From an uncultured Ruminococcus sp. (lineage in GTDB: Bacteria > Bacillota > Clostridia > Oscillospirales > Ruminococcaceae), in contig ONNL01000127.1 in assembly GCA_900319195.1 (NCBI GenBank), positions 1 to 24,391 on the forward strand: 24,391 nt of DNA, given 5' to 3'. Positions 1 to 8,360 of this stretch are shown here, in pieces (positions within the stretch are counted from its first letter, which is position 1; every line of letters starts with the position of its first letter). A program made the position numbers and the translations under genes. The notes under the pieces are model-generated. The model saw only the letters and a list, made by a program, of their open reading frames with translations, was not told where the DNA came from and ran no database searches.

Positions 1-97
1 CTTGGGGTACACCTCTGCGAAGCAGAAGCACCGACCGAGCCGACAGGCGAGACGATGTCCGTAGGACAGAGGGTACGGGTCGCTGTTGGCGGAACAC
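1..97. other. GC-rich intergenic stretch with small hairpins
   Basis: No credible reading frame covers this stretch, which lies downstream of sufU. It is markedly more GC-rich than the other intergenic regions here. It contains short perfect hairpins, for example TGTCC-gta-GGACA around 56-68 and TCTGC-gaa-GCAGA near 13-25. It resembles a repetitive intergenic element rather than a gene, but with only one copy in the window this cannot be shown. Confidence 0.3.
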
Positions 98-101
98 TTT
101 G

Positions 102-120
102 TCTCAAAAGGGTTTCCCTC
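102..120. repeat. Copy A of a 19-nt repeat end shared with 20981-20999
   Basis: The 19 bases TCTCAAAAGGGTTTCCCTC occur here and again, identically and in the same orientation, at 20981-20999. Both copies lie shortly beyond the 3' end of a minus-strand operon: 14 nt past the sufU stop here and 58 nt past the gpmI stop at the other site. The bases to the left (AACACTTT) can pair with AAAGGGTT with one mismatch, so this copy is a degraded version of the hairpin at 20974-20993. Confidence 0.7.
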
Positions 121-133
121 GAATAAATAGTCA

Positions 134-568
134 TTACTGCTTTTTTGATTCCTCGAGTATGCTGTCAACGGTATGCCAGCCGAGGACTGCACACTTTACT
201 CTCGCAGGCATATGCGAAATATCCGAAAGCACGGACGCCTCTTCAAGCTCGTCCTTTTCCTCGTCGGTGACTTCTCCCTTTATCATACGGAGAAAGATAT
301 CGCTGAGACGCTCAGCTTCCTCTACGGTCTTGCCGATAACAAGGTCAAGCATCATATCCGCAGAAGCCTGCGAAATTGCACAGCCGTCACCCTCAAAAGC
401 GCCGTCCTCGATAACTCCGTTTTCAACGCGGAGACTGAGGATAATATCATCGCCGCAGGAGGGATTTATTCCCTCAAGCGAATAATTGGCATTCTCTATC
501 TTGCGCTTATGCGCAGGGTGCATATTATGGTCGGTAAGTATCTCATTATAAAAAGTATTATTCTCCAT
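134..568 (-). CDS. sufU: Fe-S cluster assembly scaffold / sulfur-transfer protein SufU
   Basis: 144-residue SufU/IscU-family protein. In Firmicutes SufU is a zinc protein that takes the persulfide sulfur from SufS and passes it to the SufBCD scaffold. The family ligands are visible: C38-G-D40 in NPSCGDD, C63 in GDGCAIS, and C126 in RVKCAVLGW, with the usual spacing and length. The ATG overlaps the sufS stop by 11 nt, with GGGAG about 10 nt upstream, indicating translational coupling in the suf operon. It is the last gene of that operon. No T-run terminator follows; instead a repeat end begins 14 nt past the stop. Function is assigned from family and neighbourhood. Confidence 0.95.
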   Translation of the reverse strand: MENNTFYNEILTDHNMHPAHKRKIENANYSLEGINPSCGDDIILSLRVENGVIEDGAFEGDGCAISQASADMMLDLVIGKTVEEAERLSDIFLRMIKGEVTDEEKDELEEASVLSDISHMPARVKCAVLGWHTVDSILEESKKQ

Positions 569-1781
569 AACCCATTCTCTCCCTGACTGTTTTTATGCTG
601 TAGCAAAGCTTGTCTATCTCGTCAAATGTATTGTAAAATGCAAGACTCGCCCTCATCGTTGACATGAGCTTCAGGTACTTGTGAAGCGGCTGTGTGCAGT
701 GATGTCCTGCCCTCGCGTCGATACCGTCCTCATTGAAGATAGCGGCTATATCATGCGGATGAACGTCGTCAATCTTGAACGTGATTATTCCGTGGTGCTC
801 CTCGGCTGTCTTTCCGCCGATTATATTCACATGGGGTATCGCCTGCATTTTTTCAAGTGCATAGCGTGTCAGCTCAAGCTCGCGCTTTTCGATATTCTCC
901 ATGCCGACTGAATTGATGAAGTCTATTGCGGCTCCGAGACCGACAGCGGCTCCTGCGTTAACGGTTCCTGCCTCAAATTTATGGGGAAGCTCCGCATACG
1001 TCGCTCCGCAGAGTGTCACATATTCTATCATCTCACCGCCTGTCATGAACGGCGGCATTTTTTCAAGAAGCTCCTGCTTTGCCCAGAGTACACCGATACC
1101 CATAGGCGCGTACATCTTGTGTCCCGAAAATGCAAGGAAATCAACTCCGAGCTCCTTGACATCCACCTTCATGTGAGGTACGGACTGCGCTCCGTCACAG
1201 ACGAATTTTGCACCGACTGAATGTGCAAGTGAAGCAAATTCCTTTATCGGATTCACTCTGCCGAATACATTTGAGACCTGTGCTATGCAGACAAGCTTCG
1301 TATGCTTGTTGAGAAGCGAGGTGAGTCCCGAAACATTGAGTGAACCGTCGGGCTCACAGAAAAGGTACTTGACCTCTGCTCCGACCGCCTTCGCAGCCTG
1401 CTGCCACGGGAGCATATTGGAGTGGTGCTCCGAGACAGAAACGATTATCTCGTCACCCTCGTGGAGAAAGCTCCTTGCGTAGCTGTATGCAACAAGATTG
1501 AGGCTCTCGCTCGCATTCCGTGTGAAGATTATCTCCTTTGTGCTGTTTGCACCTATGAAATCCGCGACCTTCTGCCTTGCATTCTCATAGTCGTCAGTCG
1601 CTCTTATGCTGAGGTCATAGAGACCGCGCAAGGGATTTGCATTGTCCTTTGTATAGTAGTCAGTCACCGCGTCGATAACACACTGCGGCTTCTGCGTGGT
1701 TGCTGCATTATCAAGGTACGCCTCGCTGTGACTATTTATAAGCGGAAACTGCGCCCTTATTTCTTTTTCTTCCTGAGTCAT
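558..1781 (-). CDS. sufS: Cysteine desulfurase SufS
   Basis: 407-residue group II (SufS/CsdB-type) PLP-dependent cysteine desulfurase, cytosolic, converting L-cysteine to L-alanine and an enzyme-bound persulfide for Fe-S cluster assembly. The PLP lysine is K222 in FSGHKMYAP and the persulfide cysteine is C362 in RAGHHCTQP. Another conserved motif is the aldimine-loop region SEHHSNMLPW. Length is normal for the family. The start is supported by AAGGA seven bases before the ATG. It sits between sufD (27 nt away) and sufU (11-nt overlap), matching the known SufS-SufU partnership of Gram-positive bacteria. Confidence 0.97.
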   Translation of the reverse strand: MTQEEKEIRAQFPLINSHSEAYLDNAATTQKPQCVIDAVTDYYTKDNANPLRGLYDLSIRATDDYENARQKVADFIGANSTKEIIFTRNASESLNLVAYSYARSFLHEGDEIIVSVSEHHSNMLPWQQAAKAVGAEVKYLFCEPDGSLNVSGLTSLLNKHTKLVCIAQVSNVFGRVNPIKEFASLAHSVGAKFVCDGAQSVPHMKVDVKELGVDFLAFSGHKMYAPMGIGVLWAKQELLEKMPPFMTGGEMIEYVTLCGATYAELPHKFEAGTVNAGAAVGLGAAIDFINSVGMENIEKRELELTRYALEKMQAIPHVNIIGGKTAEEHHGIITFKIDDVHPHDIAAIFNEDGIDARAGHHCTQPLHKYLKLMSTMRASLAFYNTFDEIDKLCYSIKTVRERMGYGE

Positions 1782-1808
1782 TTTATTATCCTTCCATTCA
1801 TGCAGTCA

Positions 1809-2789
1809 TCAGAGACTTGCAAGAAATGCGTCCCTTGTCTCTGCGTCGGGGATCTTTGAAGCGGCAGCTGCTATTCTCGCGTCTGCAAGCAGTGCATACA
1901 CAGCCTTTTCTCCGATGCCGCGTGACTGCATATAGAACAGCTCCTCCTCATCTATCTTGCCGATAGTTGCACCGTGTGTTCCCTCGACGTCCTCCTCATG
2001 ACAGAGGATTATCGGGATAGTCTTGTTGCGGACAGTGTCGTCCATGAGAAGCACGTCCTCATTCTCTGCACCCTTGCTCCCCGAAGCACCTTCCTTGAAG
2101 TCGATAGTGCCGCGGAATGTCTTGACAACATTGCCGTAAAGCACGCCGTTTGAAATGATATTGCAGTTCGTGTTCTTGCCGTACTGGTCAACGATATAGT
2201 TTATGTCAAACTTTCCGTCGCCGCCTGCCTTGTATGCAACAGTGGAGTCAAAGTCGGAATTATCGCCGTTCTGTGTAACTCTCACACCTGTATATGTCGA
2301 GTCGTCGGAGAGGATTATCTGAATAAGCCTGAACTGCGACTCCTTGCCGAGCTCCGCACCGATGTCGTTATAAAAGGTGTTAGCACCCATTTTCTGAATC
2401 TGTACAAGTGTGAAGCTTGCGTTGTCGTCAAGGATAATCTTGGTCTGAACAGCAAATGCTCCCAAGCTGAGCTCGGTATTGAACTTCTGGACATATATCA
2501 TGCTCTCGCCCTTTGAAAGACTTATCGAGTCCCTGCGGGCATTTCCCGTATTGTCTGTAAAAATATAGTCATTAACGACCGCCTTGCCGCTGTTCTCTAT
2601 CTTGAATACAGGGACAGACGAAAGCTCAGAGTTGAATTCCTCGCCCATACCCGTTTTTATATCAATGTCATTATCTGTACTGCCGCCGTCACAATACGGT
2701 GTAAACTCAGCCGTATCGACAACTGCACTATTTATATCAAGCCTGTTCCATGTCTGTGCAGGCAGGCTGTTTATAGTGATATTACTCAT
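1809..2789 (-). CDS. sufD: Fe-S cluster scaffold subunit SufD (short form)
   Basis: 326-residue SufB/SufD-family protein. SufD pairs with SufB and SufC in the SufBC2D scaffold complex that builds Fe-S clusters. The C-terminal core is recognisable: EDVLLMDDTVRNKTIPIILCHEEDVEGTHGATIGKIDEEELFYMQSRGI parallels the end of SufB, including the histidine of the EGTHGA motif. It is about 100 residues shorter than typical SufD, mostly at the N-terminus, a form common in Clostridia. A strong GGGAGG lies seven bases before the ATG. Placement directly after sufB and before sufS confirms the identity over a second SufB copy. Confidence 0.93.
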   Translation of the reverse strand: MSNITINSLPAQTWNRLDINSAVVDTAEFTPYCDGGSTDNDIDIKTGMGEEFNSELSSVPVFKIENSGKAVVNDYIFTDNTGNARRDSISLSKGESMIYVQKFNTELSLGAFAVQTKIILDDNASFTLVQIQKMGANTFYNDIGAELGKESQFRLIQIILSDDSTYTGVRVTQNGDNSDFDSTVAYKAGGDGKFDINYIVDQYGKNTNCNIISNGVLYGNVVKTFRGTIDFKEGASGSKGAENEDVLLMDDTVRNKTIPIILCHEEDVEGTHGATIGKIDEEELFYMQSRGIGEKAVYALLADARIAAAASKIPDAETRDAFLASL

Positions 2790-2808
2790 TTTCTAACCTC
2801 CCACACGC

Positions 2809-4218
2809 TCAGCCGACAGTGCCGACCATTTCAAGTCTGATAAGATTGTTCATTTCAACAGCGTACTCAAGAGGGAGCTCCTTTGATACGTTGTCGGCAA
2901 ATCCGCGGACTATCATAGCTCTTGCCTCTGCCTCGGAAATTCCGCGCGACATGAGGTAGAATACAGCGTCATCGGAAATGCGTCCTATCTTTGCCTCGTG
3001 TCCGACATCGGCATCGGCAGTCCTTACGTCGATCGCAGGTATCGTGTCCGAGCGCGACGCGGAGTCGAGCATGAGTGATTCGCACGAAACCGAGGATTTA
3101 GTACCCTTAGCATTCGGATTTACAATGACCTCGCTTCTGAATGTGCTTATACCGCCGCTCTTTGAGATAGACTTCGTATTGACATAGCTCGATGTCTCAG
3201 GAGCGTTGTGCACGACCTTTGTTCCCGTATCGAGATTCTGTCCTGCACCTGCAAAGGTAATGCCTGTAAACTCACAGCGAGAACCCTTTCCGTTGAGTAT
3301 GCTCATCGGGTAGAGGTACGAAACGTGCGAGCCGAATGAACCCGATACCCACTCGATAGTGCCGCCCTCGTCCACGATAGCTCTCTTTGTGTTGAGGTTG
3401 TACATATTCTTCGACCAGTTTTCGATAGTGGAGTAGCGGAGCTTTGAATTCTTGCCGACAAACAGCTCCACACAGCCTGCATGAAGATTTGCAACATTGT
3501 ACTTCGGTGCGGAACAGCCCTCGATGAAATGGAGGTATGCGTTGTCGCTGACGATTATGAGCGTATGCTCAAACTGTCCTGCGCCCTTTGCGTTGAGGCG
3601 GAAATACGACTGGAGTGGTATCTCAAGGTGCACTCCCTCTGGAACATACACAAACGAACCGCCCGACCATACTGCGCCGTGAAGTGCCGCGAATTTGTGG
3701 TCGGTAGGAGGAACGAGCTTCATGAAGTGCTCCTCGATCATCTTTGCATAGCGCTCGTCGTGCATTGCACTTTCAAGGTCTGTATAGACTACGCCCTGCT
3801 CGGCAACTTCTTTTTTTACGTTGTGGTACACGAGCTCGGAGTCATACTGTGCTCCGACACCTGCGAGCGACTCTCGCTCTGCCTGAGGAATACCGAGCTT
3901 CTCAAAGGTGTTCTTGATGTCGTCGGGGACGTTCTTCCAGTCGTCCTTCATATTTGTATTAGGCTTGACATAGGTAACGATATTGTCCATATCAAGTCCC
4001 TCGATAGAGGGTCCCCAGTTGTCTGCCATTCTGCTCTTATTATATATATCCAGACACGAAAGTCTGAACTTTCTCATCCACTCGGGATCATTCTTCTTAT
4101 CCGATATTTCATTCACAATTTCAGGAGTGAGTCCGTTCTCGACTCTGTATGAGTCCTTTTCCTCATATCTGAAATCGTAAAGGCTTCGGTCTATATCTCC
4201 GACCTGAGTCTTTTTCAT
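2809..4218 (-). CDS. sufB: Fe-S cluster scaffold subunit SufB
   Basis: 469-residue SufB, the central scaffold protein on which nascent Fe-S clusters are built. Family hallmarks are present: AALHGAVWSGGSFVYVPEGVHLEIPLQSYFR in the middle, the β-helix core with IENWSKNMYNLNTKRA, and the C-terminal block SSVSCESLMLDSASRSDTIPAIDV with the conserved cysteine, followed by GHEAKIGRISDDAVFYLMSRG. Length is standard. The ATG has only a moderate GGGAG about 11 nt upstream and lies 22 nt after sufC. Gene order C-B-D-S-U differs from Bacillus (C-D-S-U-B) but is seen in Clostridia. Confidence 0.97.
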   Translation of the reverse strand: MKKTQVGDIDRSLYDFRYEEKDSYRVENGLTPEIVNEISDKKNDPEWMRKFRLSCLDIYNKSRMADNWGPSIEGLDMDNIVTYVKPNTNMKDDWKNVPDDIKNTFEKLGIPQAERESLAGVGAQYDSELVYHNVKKEVAEQGVVYTDLESAMHDERYAKMIEEHFMKLVPPTDHKFAALHGAVWSGGSFVYVPEGVHLEIPLQSYFRLNAKGAGQFEHTLIIVSDNAYLHFIEGCSAPKYNVANLHAGCVELFVGKNSKLRYSTIENWSKNMYNLNTKRAIVDEGGTIEWVSGSFGSHVSYLYPMSILNGKGSRCEFTGITFAGAGQNLDTGTKVVHNAPETSSYVNTKSISKSGGISTFRSEVIVNPNAKGTKSSVSCESLMLDSASRSDTIPAIDVRTADADVGHEAKIGRISDDAVFYLMSRGISEAEARAMIVRGFADNVSKELPLEYAVEMNNLIRLEMVGTVG

Positions 4219-4240
4219 TTATAATTCAGCTCCCTTATCG

Positions 4241-4981
4241 TCACTTAATATACTTCTCGAATCCATTCTCGTTTATCTCATCGACCATTTCAGGACCGCC
4301 GTTCGCAACTATCTTACCGTCGGCAAGAACATGGGTCTTATCAACCTTGAGCGATTCAAGTATCTTAGTTGAGTGAGTGATGATGAGGAGTGTTCCCTGC
4401 TTTTCCTTCTGGAAAATGCTGATACCCTCGGATACTGTTCTTACAGCATCAACGTCAAGTCCGGAGTCAGTCTCGTCGAGTATTGCAAGTCCCGGGTTGA
4501 GCATTAGGAGCTGAAGTATCTCAGCCTTTTTCTTCTCGCCGCCCGAGAAGCCTACATTGAGGTCACGGTCTGCATATGCAGGGTCCATGTTAAGAGTTTC
4601 CATTTCCTTTGCGATAGCCTTCTTGAAGTCCCAGAGCTTTACGCGCTCGCCTGTTCTCTGCTCCATTGAATTTCTGATGAAGTTGCTGAGACTGATACCC
4701 GGAATCTCGAGCGGATTCTGGAACGAGAGGAAAAGTCCGTCCTGAGCACGCTTGTCCGCGGTCTCTGCGGTTATATCCTTGCCCTCGTAGATTATCGAAC
4801 CCTGTGTTATCTCATACTTCGGGTGTCCCATGAGTGCGTATCCGAGCGTGGACTTTCCCGCGCCGTTAGGTCCCATGAGGACATGAGTCTCTCCCTTGCC
4901 TATTTCAAGGTCAACTCCGTGGAGAATCTCCTTTCCTGCCGCTGTGACATGGAGATCATTTATTTTGAGCATTTCTGACAT
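4241..4981 (-). CDS. sufC: Fe-S assembly ATPase SufC
   Basis: 246-residue ABC-type ATPase that binds SufB and SufD and powers cluster assembly; soluble, not a transporter. Visible motifs are Walker A (GPNGAGKST), the ABC signature FSGGEKKKAEILQ, Walker B LAILDETDSGLDVDAV and the H-loop IITHSTKIL. The start is set at the MSEMLKIND methionine because GAGG lies nine bases upstream; a further in-frame ATG at 4996 overlaps that ribosome-binding site and is unlikely. First gene of the suf operon, with a good promoter about 45 bp upstream. Confidence 0.96.
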   Translation of the reverse strand: MSEMLKINDLHVTAAGKEILHGVDLEIGKGETHVLMGPNGAGKSTLGYALMGHPKYEITQGSIIYEGKDITAETADKRAQDGLFLSFQNPLEIPGISLSNFIRNSMEQRTGERVKLWDFKKAIAKEMETLNMDPAYADRDLNVGFSGGEKKKAEILQLLMLNPGLAILDETDSGLDVDAVRTVSEGISIFQKEKQGTLLIITHSTKILESLKVDKTHVLADGKIVANGGPEMVDEINENGFEKYIK

Positions 4982-5025
4982 ACTGATAAACCTCATTTCA
5001 TATTAGATAAAACTTTCACAATCTA

Positions 5026-5054
5026 ATGATACCATATTTTGCCCTATATTTCAA
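5026..5054 (-). promoter_or_regulatory. suf operon promoter
   Basis: On the minus strand TTGAAA (5049-5054) and TATCAT (5026-5031) are separated by exactly 17 nt, each one base or so from the sigma-A consensus. Predicted transcription starts near 5019, giving a leader of about 38 nt before sufC. No riboswitch-like structure fits in that leader. Confidence 0.75.
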
Positions 5055-5110
5055 TATAAATTCAGTTAGTTGTTGCTAATTCGCCTATATTTCGGCATTT
5101 TATAAAATCC

Positions 5111-5138
5111 GTACCATATTTTTCTGTTAACCTATGGT
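5111..5138. promoter_or_regulatory. Spaced dyad ACCATA-N14-TATGGT upstream of suf promoter
   Basis: ACCATA and TATGGT form an inverted repeat with a 14-nt spacer, 55-85 bp upstream of the suf -35 box. The left arm is part of TACCATATTTT, which is repeated at 5030-5040, right at the -10 box. This could be a regulator site, or chance in AT-rich DNA. No known IscR or SufR consensus is evident. Confidence 0.25.
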
Positions 5139-5159
5139 AATACTTCCCCTATCCGACGC

Positions 5160-5188
5160 AAAAAAACCCACAGAATTTGAACTGTGGG
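5160..5188 (-). terminator. Intrinsic terminator of pflBA
   Basis: On the minus strand CCCACAG and CTGTGGG form a perfect 7-bp stem with an 8-nt loop, followed directly by seven Ts. It begins 9 nt after the pflA stop codon, so it ends the pflB-pflA transcript and insulates the suf promoter. Confidence 0.92.
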
Positions 5189-5196
5189 TATCGTGT

Positions 5197-5928
5197 TCAT
5201 CTCTTTAAAATGCTTTCGGCAAACGCTGTCTGCTCCTTTGTAGGAGGCTCTATTCCCTCGAGTGAGTACTTTATGCCGAGTTTTTCGTATTTATACAGTC
5301 CGAGCGTATGATACGGAAGCACCTCCACCCTGTCAACTGTTTCAAGCGTATCAATGAAAGCCGCAAGCGAGCGCAGATCGCCCTCGTCATCAGTGACAGT
5401 CGGGACAAGCACGTTGCGTATCCACATATGCTTGCCGCTGTCAGACAGAAAACGTGCCATATCGAGAATATTCGCGTTAGTATGCCCTGTCAGAGACTTA
5501 TGCTTTTCGTCGTCTATTTCCTTGATGTCAAGTATAAACAAGTCGGTCACTTCCATAAGCTCTGTGAACTCTGAAAAAAACGGCTCCTCGCGTGTGAACG
5601 GTGCTCCCGAGGTATCAAGCGCTGTATTGACACCGTGCTCATGCGCAATCCGGAACAGCTCCGTCACAAAATCCATTTGCATGAGCGCTTCGCCGCCGCT
5701 GACAGTGATGCCGCCTCCGCCCTTCCAGTAGCTTTTGAACCTATACGCCTGCTCAAAAGCCTCCTCGGGAGTGTAGTCCGTGCCACCCTCATATTTCCAT
5801 GTCTCAGGATTGTGGCAGTATTTACACCTCATCGGACATCCCTGCATAAAAAACATGAAACGAACTCCCGGTCCGTCCACCGAACCGAAGCTCTCTACCG
5901 AATTGACATGACCGATGATATTGCTCAT
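5197..5928 (-). CDS. pflA: Pyruvate formate-lyase activating enzyme
   Basis: 243-residue radical SAM enzyme that installs the glycyl radical on pyruvate formate-lyase. The radical SAM cluster motif C-x3-C-x2-C is seen in QGCPMRCKYCHNPETW, preceded by the family-typical SVESFGSVDGPGVRF. The SAM-binding GGE motif is in VSGGEALMQ. The start is the methionine before SNIIGHV, with AGGAG five to six bases upstream; the longer in-frame start at 5955 has no such site. It follows pflB by 68 nt with a strong hairpin between, and is closed by an intrinsic terminator. Its [4Fe-4S] cluster would be supplied by the neighbouring SUF system, though both are housekeeping functions. Confidence 0.96.
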   Translation of the reverse strand: MSNIIGHVNSVESFGSVDGPGVRFMFFMQGCPMRCKYCHNPETWKYEGGTDYTPEEAFEQAYRFKSYWKGGGGITVSGGEALMQMDFVTELFRIAHEHGVNTALDTSGAPFTREEPFFSEFTELMEVTDLFILDIKEIDDEKHKSLTGHTNANILDMARFLSDSGKHMWIRNVLVPTVTDDEGDLRSLAAFIDTLETVDRVEVLPYHTLGLYKYEKLGIKYSLEGIEPPTKEQTAFAESILKR

Positions 5929-5946
5929 ATTTTCTCCTTTTATAAA

Positions 5947-5976
5947 CCTGTCCACACGTATGGGCGTGTGGACAGG
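5947..5976 (-). other. Perfect 12-bp hairpin between pflB and pflA
   Basis: CCTGTCCACACG and CGTGTGGACAGG pair perfectly around a 6-nt loop. It begins 20 nt after the pflB stop. On the minus strand it is followed by TTTATAAAAGG rather than a clean T-run, so it is more likely a partial attenuator or a 3'-stabilising mRNA structure than a full terminator. It would allow much more pflB than pflA mRNA, as suits a substrate protein and its catalytic activator. Confidence 0.8.
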
Positions 5977-5996
5977 TGAATTTATATCGCCGTTTA

Positions 5997-8249
5997 TCAG
6001 AGCTTGTCGTGGAATGTTCTGCTGATAACGTCGAGCTGCTGCTCGTGGGTGAGGTCAATGAATTTAACAGCATATCCCGAAACTCTGATAGTGAAGTTTG
6101 CATACTCGGGCTTCTCGGGGTGAGCCATTGCGTCCTCGAGCTTTTCGCGCCCAAATACGTTTACATTGAGGTGATGTGCTCCCTGATCGAAGTAGCCGTC
6201 AAGTACGTGAACGAGGTTATTTGTTCTCTCCTCGTCATCGTGACCGAGGGCGTCGGGGTTCATAGACTGTGTATTCGAGATGCCGTCGAGTGCCCAAGTA
6301 TAAGGCAGCTTAGTAAGTGAATTGAGTGAAGCAAGGAGACCGTTCTTCTCTGCGCCATAGGAAGGATTAGCTCCGGGAGCAAGAGGAGTTCCTGCACGTC
6401 TGCCGTCGGGGAGATTTCCTGTGTACTTTCCGTAAACAACATTTGAAGTGATGGTGAGGATAGATGTTGTAGGCTCTGAATGACGGTATGTGTGGCGCAT
6501 TCTGATCTTTGACATGAATCTGCCGAGGACCTCAACAGCAATATCGTCAGCTCTGTCGTCGTCATTACCATAGCGCGGGAAGTCGCTCTCGTTGATAAAG
6601 TCAACGGCATAGCCGTTCTCGTCACGTACTACCTTTACCTTGCCGTACTTGAGTGCAGAGAGGCTGTCAACAACGTGCGAGAAGCCTGCGATACCTGTTG
6701 CAAAGGTACGGCGTACATTTGTGTCGATAAGAGACATCTGTGCAGCTTCATAATAGTACTTATCGTGCATGAAGTGGATAAGGTTCAGTGTATTTACATA
6801 GAGGTCTGCAAGCCAGTCCATAGTAGCGTCGAACTTGCGGATGACCTGATCGTAATCGAGGTACTCGCCCTCAAGTCTCTGATAGCACGGTGAGACCTGC
6901 TGACCGAGTGTTGTATCGTAACCGCCGTTTATAGCGTAAAGCAGGCACTTTGCAAGGTTTGCTCTTGCACCGAAGAACTGCATCTCCTTACCTGTCTGTG
7001 TAGCAGATACACAGCAGCAGATCGAGTAATCGTCGCCCCAGACAGGCTTCATAACGTCGTCATTCTCATATTGGATAGAGCTTGTCTTTACTGAGATATT
7101 TGCAGCATAGTGCTTGAAATTCTCAGGGAGCTTGGAGCTGTAAAGAACAGTGAGGTTAGGCTCGGGTGAGGGTCCCATGTTCTCGAGTGTGTGGAGGAAA
7201 CGGAAGTCGTTCTTTGTTACCATTGAGCGTCCGTCGATTGTTGTACCGCCGACCTCGAGTGTTGCCCAAACGGGATCACCTGAGAAAAGCTCGTTGTAGG
7301 ACGGTATTCTTGCGAACTTTACCATACGGCACTTGAGTACGAAATGGTCGATGAGCTCCTGTGCCTCGGACTCTGTAAGAGTACCCTCGTTAATATCACG
7401 AGTGATATAGATATCCAGGAATGTTGATACACGTCCGACTGACATTGCAGCGCCGTTCTGTGTCTTTATAGCAGCGAGATAGCCGAAATAGAGCCACTGT
7501 ACAGCTTCTCTTGCATTCTCGGCAGGCTTTGAGATGTCGAAGCCGTATATCTGTGCCATTTCCTTCATTCCGTTGAGAGCCTTTATCTGCTCAGCGACCT
7601 CTTCTCTGAGGCGGACAATGTCACCTGTCATACGGTTCTTGCCGATATAGTACATATCATTCTGCTTCTGCTCGATAAGATAATCTATACCGTAGAGAGC
7701 GATTCTTCTGTAATCGCCTACGATTCTTCCGCGTCCGTAAGTATCAGGGAGACCTGTGAGGATATGTGACTTTCTTGCAAGTCTCATCTCGGGAGTATAT
7801 ACGTCAAATACGCCCTGATTGTGAGTCTTATGATACTTTGTGAATATATCGTGGAGCTTCTCGCTCGGCTTGTAGCCGTAGTTTTCGCAAGCCTGCTCAG
7901 CCATTCTGATACCGCCGTAGGGCATGAATGCTCTCTTGAGCGGCTTATCTGTCTGAAGTCCGACAACTCTTTCGAGGTCCTTCATTGACTCGTCGATATA
8001 GCCGGGTCCATAAGCGGTAAGACCCGAAACGACCTCTGTCTCCATGTCAAGAACTCCGCCCTTGGCACGTTCTTCCTTCTGAAGCTCCTTAAGTCTGCCC
8101 CAGAGCTTGTTTGTAGCATCCGTAGGTCCTGCAAGAAAGCTCTCATCTCCGTCATAGGAAGTGAAGTTGCGATTGATGAAATCTCTTACATCAATTTCTC
8201 TCTTCCACTTCTTGCCTTCAAACCCTCTCCATGCATTAGTTTCTGCCAT
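5997..8249 (-). CDS. pflB: Formate acetyltransferase (pyruvate formate-lyase)
   Basis: 750-residue glycyl radical enzyme that converts pyruvate and CoA to acetyl-CoA and formate; cytosolic and oxygen-sensitive. The catalytic cysteine pair is C412-C413 in ICCCVSA, a triple cysteine in this copy. The glycyl radical site is G725 in RVSGYAVKF near the C-terminus. Length and both motifs are those of true PFL rather than glycerol dehydratase or other relatives. The ATG has AAGGA about ten bases upstream. A perfect FNR box lies about 28 bp upstream of a TATAAT promoter element, so anaerobic induction by the adjacent regulator is likely. Confidence 0.98.
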   Translation of the reverse strand: MAETNAWRGFEGKKWKREIDVRDFINRNFTSYDGDESFLAGPTDATNKLWGRLKELQKEERAKGGVLDMETEVVSGLTAYGPGYIDESMKDLERVVGLQTDKPLKRAFMPYGGIRMAEQACENYGYKPSEKLHDIFTKYHKTHNQGVFDVYTPEMRLARKSHILTGLPDTYGRGRIVGDYRRIALYGIDYLIEQKQNDMYYIGKNRMTGDIVRLREEVAEQIKALNGMKEMAQIYGFDISKPAENAREAVQWLYFGYLAAIKTQNGAAMSVGRVSTFLDIYITRDINEGTLTESEAQELIDHFVLKCRMVKFARIPSYNELFSGDPVWATLEVGGTTIDGRSMVTKNDFRFLHTLENMGPSPEPNLTVLYSSKLPENFKHYAANISVKTSSIQYENDDVMKPVWGDDYSICCCVSATQTGKEMQFFGARANLAKCLLYAINGGYDTTLGQQVSPCYQRLEGEYLDYDQVIRKFDATMDWLADLYVNTLNLIHFMHDKYYYEAAQMSLIDTNVRRTFATGIAGFSHVVDSLSALKYGKVKVVRDENGYAVDFINESDFPRYGNDDDRADDIAVEVLGRFMSKIRMRHTYRHSEPTTSILTITSNVVYGKYTGNLPDGRRAGTPLAPGANPSYGAEKNGLLASLNSLTKLPYTWALDGISNTQSMNPDALGHDDEERTNNLVHVLDGYFDQGAHHLNVNVFGREKLEDAMAHPEKPEYANFTIRVSGYAVKFIDLTHEQQLDVISRTFHDKL

Positions 8250-8295
8250 ACAGCATCGTCCTTTCTTAGAAATAGTGTATCAATTCATTAATGTA

Positions 8296-8301
8296 ATTAT
8301 A
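8296..8301 (-). promoter_or_regulatory. pflB -10 element
   Basis: TATAAT on the minus strand, with only a poor -35 match (ATTTTT) at 17 nt. A weak -35 plus an upstream FNR box is the pattern of an activator-dependent promoter. With a start near 8289 the FNR box is centred roughly 41-47 bp upstream, close to the class II position. The leader would be about 40 nt. Confidence 0.6.
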
Positions 8302-8328
8302 TCTTATCACATTGACAGAAAAATAACT

Positions 8329-8342
8329 TTGATTTGAATCAA
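8329..8342. promoter_or_regulatory. FNR box between pflB and the fnr-like gene
   Basis: TTGAT-TTGA-ATCAA is an exact match to the FNR consensus TTGAT-N4-ATCAA, and flanking T and A extend the arms to six bases. It lies between two divergent promoters. Relative to the predicted starts it is centred near -41 to -47 for pflB and near -61 for the regulator gene, the classical class II and class I activator positions. Confidence 0.85.
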
Positions 8343-8360
8343 AAATCGGTAATATCACTA

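Noticed and set aside
3481..4152. 223-codon open frame on the plus strand opposite sufB
   Set aside because: It lies wholly antisense to a motif-complete sufB, its translation has no recognisable features and there is no ribosome-binding site of note. It is a shadow frame.
5120..5140. Rex redox-regulator site around GTTAAC upstream of sufC
   Set aside because: Only a central GTTAAC hexamer is present; the TTGTTAA-N4-TTAACAA layout is absent.
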